Source: an uncultured Prevotella sp. (GTDB lineage: Bacteria; Bacteroidota; Bacteroidia; Bacteroidales; Bacteroidaceae). From it: a stretch of 59,247 nt of DNA. Under the pieces are notes generated by a model. The model was not told where the DNA came from. It searched no databases and saw only the letters and a list, made by a program, of their open reading frames with translations. Position numbers and translations under genes: made by a program. How positions within the stretch are numbered: position 1 is the first letter of the stretch; every line of letters begins with the position of its first letter. Positions 1 to 8,694 of this stretch are shown one piece after another. Location of the stretch: NCBI GenBank assembly GCA_900547005.1, contig URER01000009.1, positions 1 through 59,247 of the forward strand, in the 5' to 3' direction.

Positions 1-21
1 TATGTTTTACACCATATAAAA

Positions 22-60
22 AAAAAGAGGCTGCGCCTATTTTGACACAGCACCTTTTTC
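22..60. terminator. Terminator-like hairpin beyond fbp
   Basis: Read on the minus strand, a stem GCTGTG/CGCAGC (one G-U pair) extended by GG/CC around a bulged T is followed by a run of nine or more T. It lies about 210 bp past the fbp stop codon, on the far side of the repeat array, and is the first good stop signal for that transcript. The plus strand also ends in a short T run, so it may work both ways. Confidence 0.6.
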
Positions 61-67
61 TATGCTC

Positions 68-268
68 TTAAGTGAGTACTTTAACGTCCTTAAGTGAGTA
101 CCTTAACGTCCTTCAGTCAGTACCTCAACGCTATTCAGTCAGTACCTTAACACTGTTCAGTCAGTACCTTAACGCAGTTTAGTCAGTACCTCAACGCTCT
201 TCAGTCAGTACCTTAACGCAGTTCAGTCAGTACCTTAACGCTCTTCAGTCAGTACCTCAATAAAATTA
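68..268. repeat. 22-bp-period dyad array A (3' UTR of fbp)
   Basis: GTAC recurs at 76, 98, 120, 142, 164, 186, 208, 230 and 252, nine times at exactly 22 bp. The unit is a 17-bp imperfect dyad, TTnAG-N7-CTnAA, plus a 5-bp spacer. The second unit (90-106, TTAAGTGAGTACCTTAA) has perfect 5-bp arms; the first has one mismatch and later units drift to TTCAG/CTCAA. The array starts immediately after the fbp stop codon and ends just before a terminator-like hairpin, so it is probably transcribed. Function unknown. Confidence 0.9.
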
Positions 269-2269
269 TTAGTCTGTTATAGCTCCTTTGCGGTCGATTT
301 CTTTGATTATTCCATGACGGTAAGCATGGAGCAAAGCCTGCAATCCGGCTATCTGCTCACGTATTTCCGCACCCTTATCTGTATCGGCAACACGCATACG
401 ACGCTGGGACATCTCAACAATCTGCGTGGTGCTTTTTATATCCGTACCTTTCTGTATGGCTTCGACAGCACTCGTAAACGGCTCATGTTGCACAAGTTGG
501 AAACCACGACTGTGATAAACAAGTGTATATCCGGCTATTCCTGTCTCCTTGTGATACGGCTCTGCAAAGCCGCCATCTATGACCATTAGTTTGCCATTGG
601 CACGTATCGGACTCTCTCCTTTTACTACATGGACCGGCACATGACCGTTGATGATATGGCGGTTGGGGGAATCCACGCCAAAAGCGGTCAATATCATGCC
701 AGCAATATTTTCATCGTTGCGCAACTTGAAGTAGTTGCCTTTCTCCTCATGATGAGTCTCCTTGTCGCTTATGAAATAACGCTCGAAGGTTGCCATCTTA
801 GACTTATCAAACAACGGACTGTCCTTGCCGCACCATAAATATAGGAAATAATCTATCGCATAACGGCGCTCATCCGGCAAACTATCGCTTTGGAAAGCAC
901 TACGAATGAGCATTCCGATATTGTGCATGAGTTCCTTTCCGCCAAATTTCCGGCCGGGGAAAATCTCGACTTCCTTGAACGTGCCGTCGGCATTAAGCGG
1001 AATGGATGCGTGATAGAGCAAATTGCTGTTGTAGACGGCATACATACAACCGTGACGCAATAGGGCGCGCACGTGTTTATGCAACTTTTCACTGACAAGA
1101 AACGAATGGCGCAGCTTAGACATCACCTGTTTTTCCTCAGCACTGAGTTCATCGGGATTATCAGGATTTATGGTCGGGAAATTACATGACTGCATCTTAT
1201 ATTTCTTCCCGTCAACCATGCACGTGCCACCGGTATAATCTATCGCACCCAACATATCCCTATTCTCCATATTCCATAACGGGTTACGATGAAAGATTTG
1301 CGCTTCGAGCTTAAATTGCAATACAGATATGGCTTTGTGCATACGTGCTATCAGAATGCGGTTCTTCTCGGTCAACTGGTCTTCGCCCAGCACTTTTGGC
1401 AAGAACTCAGTACACGGGTCGTCAGCGTATACATCCATTGCAAACGTCGCAAGGTGCATCAGGTTTATGCCATAGCCTTCTTCGAGAGTCAGCATATTGG
1501 CATACCGCAACGCGATTCTTATGACATTACAGATACAAGCGTCGTTTCCGGCACTCGCACCCATCCACAGAATGTCGTGGTTGCCCCACTGTATATCCCA
1601 ATCTTTATATCCGCAGAGGGTGTCCATTATGATATGCGCGCCCGGACCACGGTCATACACATCGCCGAGAATGTGCAACTGGTCGATTATCAGCCGCTGT
1701 ATAACCGTTGAGATGGCTATTATGAAGTCATCAGCACGTCCGGTAGAGATTATGGTATCTATGATGGCACTCACATAATCGGTCTTGTCCTTATCTTCCG
1801 TGCGCTCATGAAGCAACTCCTGAATGATATAACTGAAATCACGGGGCAAGGCCTTGTGTACTTTAGAACGTGTGTATTTGCTTGAAACTTCGCGGCATAC
1901 ACACACAAGTTGATTGATTGCTGTCTGATACCAGTCATTGATGTCGGGCTCGGATTGCTTCACTAATTCGAGTTTTTGCTCCGGATAGTAAATCAAAGTG
2001 CAGAGATTGCGCTTTTCCACTTCGCGTATGCTATTGCCAAAGAGTTCGTCCACCTTTCGGCGGATATTGCCCGATGCGTTTTTCAAGATATGGCGAAAAG
2101 CCTCATGCTCACCGTGAATATCGGCAAGAAAGTGTTCTGTGCCTTTCGGAAGGTTTAGAATGGCCTGCAAATTGATGATTTCCTTACTTGCCTCTGCCAC
2201 ATTGGGGAATGACAAGGAAAGCAAACGCAAATATCTCTCATCGCTTCTAAAGTCATAATGCTTAGTCAT
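269..2269 (-). CDS. fbp: Fructose-1,6-bisphosphatase, class III
   Basis: Hydrolyses fructose 1,6-bisphosphate to fructose 6-phosphate, the committed step of gluconeogenesis, in the cytoplasm. The 666-residue protein matches the long class III (Firmicutes/Bacteroidetes) enzyme in length and motifs. Metallophosphatase signatures are visible: LADIHGEHEAF at 48-58, LGDVYDRGPG at 201-210, GNHD at 229-232 and a late INGHVPV followed by an IDGGF segment. AGGAG sits 8 nt before the ATG and supports this start. It is the last gene of the long minus-strand run that starts at purU, 57 bp after the GT4-like gene, and may be partly uncoupled from it. Its 3' end runs directly into repeat array A. Family assignment is secure. 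Confidence 0.95.
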   Translation of the reverse strand: MTKHYDFRSDERYLRLLSLSFPNVAEASKEIINLQAILNLPKGTEHFLADIHGEHEAFRHILKNASGNIRRKVDELFGNSIREVEKRNLCTLIYYPEQKLELVKQSEPDINDWYQTAINQLVCVCREVSSKYTRSKVHKALPRDFSYIIQELLHERTEDKDKTDYVSAIIDTIISTGRADDFIIAISTVIQRLIIDQLHILGDVYDRGPGAHIIMDTLCGYKDWDIQWGNHDILWMGASAGNDACICNVIRIALRYANMLTLEEGYGINLMHLATFAMDVYADDPCTEFLPKVLGEDQLTEKNRILIARMHKAISVLQFKLEAQIFHRNPLWNMENRDMLGAIDYTGGTCMVDGKKYKMQSCNFPTINPDNPDELSAEEKQVMSKLRHSFLVSEKLHKHVRALLRHGCMYAVYNSNLLYHASIPLNADGTFKEVEIFPGRKFGGKELMHNIGMLIRSAFQSDSLPDERRYAIDYFLYLWCGKDSPLFDKSKMATFERYFISDKETHHEEKGNYFKLRNDENIAGMILTAFGVDSPNRHIINGHVPVHVVKGESPIRANGKLMVIDGGFAEPYHKETGIAGYTLVYHSRGFQLVQHEPFTSAVEAIQKGTDIKSTTQIVEMSQRRMRVADTDKGAEIREQIAGLQALLHAYRHGIIKEIDRKGAITD

Positions 2270-2326
2270 AAGTTAGTTCTCCTTTATTTTTTGATTTGTT
2301 GTTATTCAAGTATTATAGGTTTGGTG

Positions 2327-3475
2327 TCAGTGCAACAAGATATTTCTTATTGCTTGTGTACCGTTGTCATCAAGTGGTGGTAACGGCAAGAAGCCTTCGG
2401 TGAGATACAAATACTCTTTCTCCAACTGCAAGAGCCTGGTTGCCAACTTCTTAACACGGACTCTCTTTAGCACCTTTACAAGCCGATCTTCATCATAATC
2501 TTCATACCGAATCACGTCATACCAGTCCGCTATATGACGTATGCTCAGTGTTTTGGCCCGTAAATGGTAGCGTATATTCAGCACCATGACCGTGATTGTT
2601 CTAAGCAATTCCTCACCCTCGCATATCTCATCGGCAAGCTTGTCCGCTACAGAACTGCTGCCACCCAACAGTTTTGTGCGTTCAAGTGGTTCCGTATCTT
2701 TATCTTTTCCAATCTTATATCGGTCAATTGATTGAGTGTCAATTTGTGGAATATTGAGTCTCAAAGTTCTTATCGCAGTGTCTATAAGCGGCCTCACGCC
2801 CTCATCGTCGGCATACATAAGTATCCTACGCCACTGCTCGTAACCTAAAGAGCGCATCTGTTGCAGGTGTTCTTCGGTGATACGGGAGAAAAAGCTATTG
2901 CGCGTCTTACTCGTATGCAGCAAATGGCAGACAGCTTCTTTCTCTATGGATGCCATTCTAAGAAAATAACGGGTGTCGAGTATTTTGTTATAGTATGCAA
3001 ATGCGCTTTCTGCCATTTGAGGCGCAGTAACATTTCTGTTAAGAATAGGCGAAAGCACCATGCCCACGTGCTTGTTCCAGCCTAAAGCAACAAGACTGTC
3101 GTATTCAAAAGTTGATGTGGCTATCAACGCATCAGCATTAGCCACTGCACGATACTGGTATGCAGCCTGCTTTACCTGCTTCGTAATACGCTGCTCGTTC
3201 TTCATTGTGTAAGGCTCCAGACCGTTATGTGGCGACAAGACAACAGCCACGCCACAGTCGGCTACCGTCTTTATAACCTTCGTAGTGGCATAATCCCAAC
3301 ATGAATGTATATGGACGATGTCGGGATTAATGGTTTTCAAGGTCTTTGCCACATTCTCTTTTGAGGTTACAATATGCACTTCCGCAATGTTTTTCATCGA
3401 GGATGCCAAGGTTTTCACATAGTCAGAAACCAAGTCGTCAACCTTTATGGCCGGTATGTAATGCAATACTTTCAT
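2327..3475 (-). CDS. GT4-like protein with atypical C-terminal half
   Basis: Residues 1-150 look like the N-terminal Rossmann half of a GT-B glycosyltransferase: NPDIVHIHSCWD at 50-61, then LSPHNGLEPYT at 80-90 and a NADALIATSTFE segment at 113-124, as in family 4 enzymes. After about residue 160 the resemblance stops. The rest (to 382) is rich in predicted helix and charged residues and lacks the usual second Rossmann domain with its glycine loop and E-x7-E donor-binding motif. The start overlaps the stop of the GT2 gene by one base (TAATG), so the two are translationally coupled. Likely role: envelope or exopolysaccharide glycosylation, either as a partner of the GT2 enzyme or a non-catalytic relative. 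Function is inference. Confidence 0.6.
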   Translation of the reverse strand: MKVLHYIPAIKVDDLVSDYVKTLASSMKNIAEVHIVTSKENVAKTLKTINPDIVHIHSCWDYATTKVIKTVADCGVAVVLSPHNGLEPYTMKNEQRITKQVKQAAYQYRAVANADALIATSTFEYDSLVALGWNKHVGMVLSPILNRNVTAPQMAESAFAYYNKILDTRYFLRMASIEKEAVCHLLHTSKTRNSFFSRITEEHLQQMRSLGYEQWRRILMYADDEGVRPLIDTAIRTLRLNIPQIDTQSIDRYKIGKDKDTEPLERTKLLGGSSSVADKLADEICEGEELLRTITVMVLNIRYHLRAKTLSIRHIADWYDVIRYEDYDEDRLVKVLKRVRVKKLATRLLQLEKEYLYLTEGFLPLPPLDDNGTQAIRNILLH

Positions 3476-4638
3476 TAAATCTTATGACTTATAAAATCGG
3501 TTTTATCTGCTTTCATGTATTTCAGCATATAACCAAGACGGTGCCATACCATACTTATCTCATACGGAACTATCAGCATCGGGGAGATTTCTATCTCGAA
3601 AGTGCGCAACTTCTTACCAGCAATCACCGTGCGTGCCACTATTGTATATATCAAAGCAGCAACGGCAACGCCCGTCAGAATCCATCGCCCGGTTGGTATG
3701 GACCATGAAATAGCAATAAGAATAAGAAGATAATTAACGTGCATCAGCGTCTGGTCAACATTATAAAGTGCACGACAAGATGCGGAACGCAAAAGATGTT
3801 TGCGGTTTTCTATATGAAAAAGGTGTTTGTTGCGCCACTCTTTGTCTGTCGGTTCTTGCTCTATTGTCCAGCCGTCAGCATCCAGTTCAAGCACAACATT
3901 ATCTTTACGCGCATATTTGTTCACCATAAAATCATATTCGCCACGCAAATATTTCAGGTTGCCACGATAACCATCGCCTCCGAGAAACATACTCTTGCGG
4001 AACATCAGATTATTGCTTTCCGTACGATAGGCGTGCCCCCGCAATGTCTCACGCATAAGATAAAGCTCGGTATTCAGACGTTCGAAACACCTGTAACCCG
4101 GAGTTGTCTCGGCGTAAGCGGTATAGCCAACCACCATATCCACGGTTTCTGAACAATTCCGCGCCATTATCTGCAGCCATTTCTCCGAACGGGGAGCGCA
4201 TTCTGGTTCGGTAAGGATAATCCATTCATTCTTTGCGGCTTTCACACCCAATGTTACAGCGAGCTTCTTGCGACTCATATAGCGCGAAGACGCGGGTATG
4301 AAAGTGGTATAAAGATGTGGATTGTCGGCATAACGCTTCAATACATCCTCTGTATCCAAGTCGCCTTTCCACGCAACGACAATGACTTCAAAGCCCGGCG
4401 AATAGTCCAAAGATAGATACAAAGGCAGATTCCGTTCTAACTCTTCAGGATTGCCATGTGCCATCATGACAATACTAACGGGCGGTAACGAAGTCGCTGT
4501 ATCGGCCTCTACAACATCCGTTGCAGCAGTCCCTGCAATATCCAGCTTGCGGAAAAACACATTGACCAAAGGTGTTACGACAGCCAAAATCACAAGCAGA
4601 GAAGCCGCAATTATCGTTATGTTGTCTATCTGTATCAT
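3475..4638 (-). CDS. Membrane-anchored family 2 glycosyltransferase
   Basis: Residues 7-28 form an N-terminal membrane segment. A GT-A fold follows: PVSIVMMAHGNPEELERN at 53-70, then a beta strand ending in TEPECAP at 143-149, where family 2 enzymes carry the nucleotide-binding DxD; here the acidic residues are separated as E-x-E. Two more hydrophobic segments lie near 295-340, suggesting a cytoplasmic catalytic domain held at the inner membrane. It starts 3 bp after lysA and overlaps the GT4-like gene by one base, so all three are probably on one mRNA. Acceptor and donor cannot be read from sequence. The missing canonical DxD could mean altered metal use. Confidence 0.75.
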   Translation of the reverse strand: MIQIDNITIIAASLLVILAVVTPLVNVFFRKLDIAGTAATDVVEADTATSLPPVSIVMMAHGNPEELERNLPLYLSLDYSPGFEVIVVAWKGDLDTEDVLKRYADNPHLYTTFIPASSRYMSRKKLAVTLGVKAAKNEWIILTEPECAPRSEKWLQIMARNCSETVDMVVGYTAYAETTPGYRCFERLNTELYLMRETLRGHAYRTESNNLMFRKSMFLGGDGYRGNLKYLRGEYDFMVNKYARKDNVVLELDADGWTIEQEPTDKEWRNKHLFHIENRKHLLRSASCRALYNVDQTLMHVNYLLILIAISWSIPTGRWILTGVAVAALIYTIVARTVIAGKKLRTFEIEISPMLIVPYEISMVWHRLGYMLKYMKADKTDFISHKI

Positions 4639-4641
4639 TAC

Positions 4642-5799
4642 TTATAAATCCTCTTTTATATATCCCTGGGGCAGCGTGCGGCAGTTGTATTGGCTCGCCA
4701 TAATCTCTCCGTATGCTCCGGCTGAGCGAATGGCAAGGAAATCGCCACGCTTCACCTTATTCAAATCCACCGACTTGGCAAAAACATCGCTTGATTCACA
4801 TATTGGGCCAACAACATCGTATGCTTCAGGAGCCTCTTCACTTGAGATGTTTTCAATCTTATGGTATGCTTGATACAAGGCCGGACGAATAAGGTCTGTC
4901 ATTCCGGCATCGACAATGGCAAACTGTTTTGCGGCTCCTTGCTTCACATAAAGGGTCTTTGTGATAAGTGTTCCCATCTGACCGACAACAGAACGGCCGA
5001 GTTCAAAGTGCAACTTCTGCCCCTCACGCAACTTCAAATGAGTTGCGTATGCATCAAAGTAAGACTTAAAATCGGGAACAGGAACACGGTTAGGATGCGC
5101 ATAATCAATGCCAAGACCACCACCAACATTTATATTCTCAATCTTAATGTGGTGATTATCAAAGAGTTCCTGTATTTCATTAATGCGGTTACAGAGGGCT
5201 ATAAAGTCATTCATCTCAAGAATCTGAGAACCGATATGGAAATGCAAACCTATATATTTCACATTCTTCAGAGAGGCTGCCCTATTGATGATGTCCTCCA
5301 TATCACGCATAGCTATGCCGAATTTGTTCTCTGCAAGTCCCGTAGTTATCTTGGCGTGTGTATGCGCTCCCACGTCAGGATTAATTCGGAAACAAACATT
5401 TGCGACTTTATTCTTTGCCGCAGCAAGCTCATTTATAACCTCCAGCTCAGGCACACTCTCTACATTAAAGCAGAAGATATTCTTATCCAAACCCAAGTTA
5501 ATCTCCCAATCGCTTTTGCCTACTCCCGCATATACTATCTTGGAAGGCGAAAAACCGGTCTCTATACACCTGCGGATTTCCCCTCCACTCACACAATCGG
5601 CCCCAAGTCCGGCCTGACAAATAATATTAAGAATCTTGGGATTGGCATTAGCTTTTACGGCATAATGCACAACAAAGCCTTCATGCTTGCCCGCTTCTCT
5701 ATTTATTTCTCTCAAAGTTTCCCTAAGCAAATCAGTATCGTAATAATAGAACGGTGTCTCGACTTGCTCGAATTTGTCTATCGGGAATATACCTTTCAT
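4642..5799 (-). CDS. lysA: Diaminopimelate decarboxylase
   Basis: PLP enzyme that decarboxylates meso-diaminopimelate to L-lysine, the last step of lysine synthesis. Fold type III barrel: the Schiff-base lysine is K49 in HYAVKANANPK, the phosphate-binding loop is VGGGLGID, and the catalytic cysteine motif GPICESSDVFAK lies in the C-terminal beta domain. Length 385 is normal for the short Bacteroidetes form. It follows lysC after a 115-bp spacer holding a potential hairpin, and is 3 bp from the GT2 gene. Placing the first and last lysine-pathway enzymes together suggests shared control, though no lysine riboswitch is visible. Confidence 0.95.
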   Translation of the reverse strand: MKGIFPIDKFEQVETPFYYYDTDLLRETLREINREAGKHEGFVVHYAVKANANPKILNIICQAGLGADCVSGGEIRRCIETGFSPSKIVYAGVGKSDWEINLGLDKNIFCFNVESVPELEVINELAAAKNKVANVCFRINPDVGAHTHAKITTGLAENKFGIAMRDMEDIINRAASLKNVKYIGLHFHIGSQILEMNDFIALCNRINEIQELFDNHHIKIENINVGGGLGIDYAHPNRVPVPDFKSYFDAYATHLKLREGQKLHFELGRSVVGQMGTLITKTLYVKQGAAKQFAIVDAGMTDLIRPALYQAYHKIENISSEEAPEAYDVVGPICESSDVFAKSVDLNKVKRGDFLAIRSAGAYGEIMASQYNCRTLPQGYIKEDL

Positions 5800-5827
5800 G
5801 TTTGTATTGTTTGTATTATGTGTATTA

Positions 5828-5880
5828 AGAGTAGAGTTTACAGCGCAACTTCACAAGAATTGCCACCACCACCCTACTCT
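5828..5880 (-). promoter_or_regulatory. Structured lysC-lysA spacer
   Basis: In the mRNA sense (minus strand), perfect 7-nt arms AGAGTAG and CTACTCT enclose about 39 nt. Inside are a GGTGGTGGTGG run and a second small stem, CAATTC-TTGT-GAAGTTG with one bulged G. The element sits 30 to 80 nt before the lysA ATG. It is far shorter than a lysine riboswitch and has no T run after it. It may tune lysA translation or be a processing site. Confidence 0.35.
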
Positions 5881-5914
5881 TTTATATTGTCATTATATTC
5901 CTTTATCTCACCTA

Positions 5915-7231
5915 TTATTTGAACAATACATTGCTCAAATTCTGAAGAGCCTGCTTCTTGTCGCTCTCCTTAATAAGGAAAGAGATGTTGTAGTTGCTGC
6001 CTCCGTAACTAATCATTCTCACCGGAATATTCTTCATTGCATCCGTTGCAAGAGTCTCAAAACCGAGGTTGCTCCAATCAAGGTCGCCAACTACGCAGAC
6101 GATACACATATTAGCATCGACAGTTACGGTACCGTACTTTTTCAACTCATCAACGATTTCGTTAAGGTGAGAGTCATTATCAATACTCATCGAAACACCC
6201 ACTTCGGATGTCGCAATCATATCAATAGGAGTCTGATAGCTCTCGAATATCTCGAACACCTTGCGCAAGAAACCGGTAGCAAGAAGCATACGGCTCGACT
6301 TAATCTTTATCGCCGTAATGTTATCTTTAGCCGCAACAGCCTTGATCTTGCCACGGACAATCACGTTATCGATAATCGTTCCGTCTGCGTCTGGGTCCAT
6401 TGTATTCTTCAAGCGCACCGGTATGCCGGCATATTTAGCTGGTTGAACACACGTAGGATGAAGAATCTTCGCTCCAAAATATGCAAGCTCGGCAGCCTCC
6501 TCAAAGTTCAACTGACGCACGGCCTCGGTTTTTTCTACGACACGCGGGTCGTTATTGTGCATTCCGTCTATATCTGTCCAGATTTGAATCTCCTCAGCAT
6601 TAATGGCAGCACCGATAAGAGAAGCGGTATAATCAGAACCTCCACGCTGCAAGTTATCAATCTCTCCGTATGCATTACGACAGATGAATCCCTGCGTAAT
6701 ATATATCTGATAACCTTCATTATCGGCCATCACATTGTTAAGTTTCTCCTTAATATATTGTGGATCCGGCTCTGAGTTTTTGTCAGTACGCATGAAATCC
6801 AATGCAGAAAGAAGAACGGCCTTAATGCCACACTCCTGCAAATAATTCACAACCATATTGGTACTGATAATCTCTCCTTGTGCGACAACGCTTTTTTCCT
6901 CAAAGCTCGTAAACAAGTCTTTTGTGAACGTGCGCAGATAACTAAACTCTTCACGTAGGAACTGACGGGTTTTCTCTTTGTATTCTTCCGTAGAATAAAG
7001 CTCCTCGACATGAGCAAGATATTTCTTCTCTAAGGCATTGATTACCTCATTTGCGCCCTCCGGGTTCTTTCGGTAGAGGTAATTTGAGATTTCAACAAGC
7101 GAATTTGTCGTGCCACTCATTGCAGAAAGCACTACGAATGTCGGTTCTCCCGACTTTGTAATCAATGAGGATACATTCTTCATGCGCTCCGGTGAGCCGA
7201 CAGAAGTACCTCCGAATTTCATTACTTTCAT
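5915..7231 (-). CDS. lysC: Aspartate kinase (monofunctional)
   Basis: Phosphorylates L-aspartate, the entry step to lysine, threonine, methionine and diaminopimelate. The N-terminal kinase motif KFGGTSVGSPERM starts at residue 4 and the substrate-binding segment RGGSDYTASLIGA is near 197. From about residue 300 come two ACT-like regulatory segments, including a conserved MIATSEVGVSMS, so feedback inhibition by an end-product amino acid is expected. The 438 residues are normal for the monofunctional type; no homoserine dehydrogenase is fused. The gene follows the ABC ATPase gene after 66 bp and precedes lysA. Confidence 0.95.
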   Translation of the reverse strand: MKVMKFGGTSVGSPERMKNVSSLITKSGEPTFVVLSAMSGTTNSLVEISNYLYRKNPEGANEVINALEKKYLAHVEELYSTEEYKEKTRQFLREEFSYLRTFTKDLFTSFEEKSVVAQGEIISTNMVVNYLQECGIKAVLLSALDFMRTDKNSEPDPQYIKEKLNNVMADNEGYQIYITQGFICRNAYGEIDNLQRGGSDYTASLIGAAINAEEIQIWTDIDGMHNNDPRVVEKTEAVRQLNFEEAAELAYFGAKILHPTCVQPAKYAGIPVRLKNTMDPDADGTIIDNVIVRGKIKAVAAKDNITAIKIKSSRMLLATGFLRKVFEIFESYQTPIDMIATSEVGVSMSIDNDSHLNEIVDELKKYGTVTVDANMCIVCVVGDLDWSNLGFETLATDAMKNIPVRMISYGGSNYNISFLIKESDKKQALQNLSNVLFK

Positions 7232-7297
7232 AATCTTTATCCTTTTTATTCCTATATTTTCCGTTATATTTTAATATATGTCAGGCGGAGAAAGCTA

Positions 7298-8002
7298 TCA
7301 GTCTTCAAACTCTTTAGCATTCTGATACTCCCCTGTAACATCATATATGTGTCCGTCCTTACATTTATACACTACGCCCTGATACTTATCAAGCAACTGC
7401 ACATTGTGGGTTGTCATTATCACAGCCGTACCTGTATGGCAAATATCACGCAAAAGACATACTATATAATTGGCCGTTTCGGGGTCAAGATTACCCGTCG
7501 GCTCGTCTGCGATGATTATCTTCGGTTTGTTGAGTAATGCACGCGCTATGGCAATACGTTGCTGCTCACCTCCGGACAGCTCGTGAGGCATCTTATCTTT
7601 CTTATCCATCATGCCCACCTGCTCAAGCACTTCGTCAATGCGAGCATTAACTTCCTGCTTGTTTTTCCAGCCGGTGGCGTGCAGCACAAACTGCAAATTC
7701 TTCAGCACCGTCCTATCGTGTAAGAGCTGAAAGTCCTGAAATATTATTCCAAGTTGCTTGCGCAATGCAGGAATCTTGCTTCTCTTCAATGGCAAAAGGC
7801 TATATCCCAAAACCTCAGCCTTATCAGCATCCTCCTTATCTATGTCAAGCTCGCAATAAAAGGTCTTCAATAGAGAGCTCTTTCCCGAGCCGACCTTACC
7901 TATTATATATACGAACTCACCCTCGTCTACATGGAAATCAACACCCGTAAGGATGCATTTATCTTCCTGATACACGTTTACGTTCTTATAATCTATCAGC
8001 AT
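7298..8002 (-). CDS. ftsE: FtsE-like ABC transporter ATP-binding protein
   Basis: Stand-alone ABC ATPase of 234 residues, close to FtsE and LolD types. Walker A GKVGSGKSS is at 35-43, Q-loop IIFQDFQLL at 86-94, signature LSGGEQQR at 142-149 and Walker B IIIADEPTG at 162-170. No FtsX-like permease is adjacent. In Bacteroidetes the permease is often encoded elsewhere, so pairing with FtsX at the division septum is the best guess and a lipoprotein-release role the main alternative. It lies between hisIE (55 bp upstream) and lysC (66 bp downstream) on the same strand. Confidence 0.75.
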   Translation of the reverse strand: MLIDYKNVNVYQEDKCILTGVDFHVDEGEFVYIIGKVGSGKSSLLKTFYCELDIDKEDADKAEVLGYSLLPLKRSKIPALRKQLGIIFQDFQLLHDRTVLKNLQFVLHATGWKNKQEVNARIDEVLEQVGMMDKKDKMPHELSGGEQQRIAIARALLNKPKIIIADEPTGNLDPETANYIVCLLRDICHTGTAVIMTTHNVQLLDKYQGVVYKCKDGHIYDVTGEYQNAKEFED

Positions 8003-8057
8003 AACGATTTATAATTTAATATACTTCTGCTAAAGAATATCCTGTATATCCACAATA

Positions 8058-8672
8058 TCAATGCTTTTGCCAACCCGGATTGTGGCGCACCATGAGTTCT
8101 TTTGCTACATCCTCTATGCGCAATCCTTTGCTCGTAAGCAGTACGATAAGATGATAGAACATATCCGAAGCCTCATAAATAAGACGTTCGTCTGTACCGT
8201 TCACAGCCTCGATAACAGCCTCAAGAGCCTCCTCGCCCACTTTCTGAGCCATTCGGTTCAGGCCATCCTTAAACAGGCTCGTCGTATATGAGCCTTCAGG
8301 CATCTCCTCATGACGCTTCTCTATGAAGTCCTGAAGTTCGGTAAGGAAGAGTAACGGATTGGCCGTGTTATCCTCTCCCCAGCAAGTATCGGTACCGGTA
8401 TGGCAAGTAGGACCGTCCGGATGCACCTTCACGAGCAATGTATCCTTGTCGCAATCGTTCTCTATGCTTACAAGATTTAGATAGTTTCCCGATGTCTCGC
8501 CTTTTGTCCAAAGAGTGTTTCTGCTTCTGCTCCAGAAAGTTACCTTCTTTGTCTCAACCGTTTTATCATACGCCTCCTTGTTCATAAAGCCCAGCATAAG
8601 GACGTTTTTTGTAACCGCATCCTGCACGATGGCGGGAACAAGGCCGTTCATTTTATCAAAATCTATTTCCAT
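8058..8672 (-). CDS. hisIE: Phosphoribosyl-AMP cyclohydrolase / phosphoribosyl-ATP pyrophosphatase
   Basis: Bifunctional enzyme for the second and third steps of histidine synthesis. The N-terminal HisI domain (1-105) shows FWSRSRNTLWTKGETSGN and the zinc-site cysteines in HPDGPTCHTGTDTCW. The C-terminal HisE domain (from about 110) shows the helical EKVGEEALEAVIEAV-type signature with its acidic metal ligands. The 204 residues are the usual fused length. It begins 22 bp after hisF in the hisH-hisA-hisF-hisIE cluster. Confidence 0.95.
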   Translation of the reverse strand: MEIDFDKMNGLVPAIVQDAVTKNVLMLGFMNKEAYDKTVETKKVTFWSRSRNTLWTKGETSGNYLNLVSIENDCDKDTLLVKVHPDGPTCHTGTDTCWGEDNTANPLLFLTELQDFIEKRHEEMPEGSYTTSLFKDGLNRMAQKVGEEALEAVIEAVNGTDERLIYEASDMFYHLIVLLTSKGLRIEDVAKELMVRHNPGWQKH

Positions 8673-8694
8673 AATTCTTGTTTATTTCCTCTTA

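Noticed and set aside
68..268. CRISPR array
   Set aside because: Units are contiguous 22-bp repeats that all drift together; there are no unique spacers of 28-40 bp, no constant repeat and no cas gene in the window.
5800..5914. Lysine riboswitch before lysA
   Set aside because: The spacer is 115 nt and lacks the roughly 170-nt five-helix layout; only a small hairpin is present.
4861..5922. A long plus-strand frame of 353 codons opposite lysA
   Set aside because: It lies antisense to lysA and its spacer, is rich in Cys, Ile and His as expected from reversed codons and matches no family. lysA on the other strand is unambiguous.
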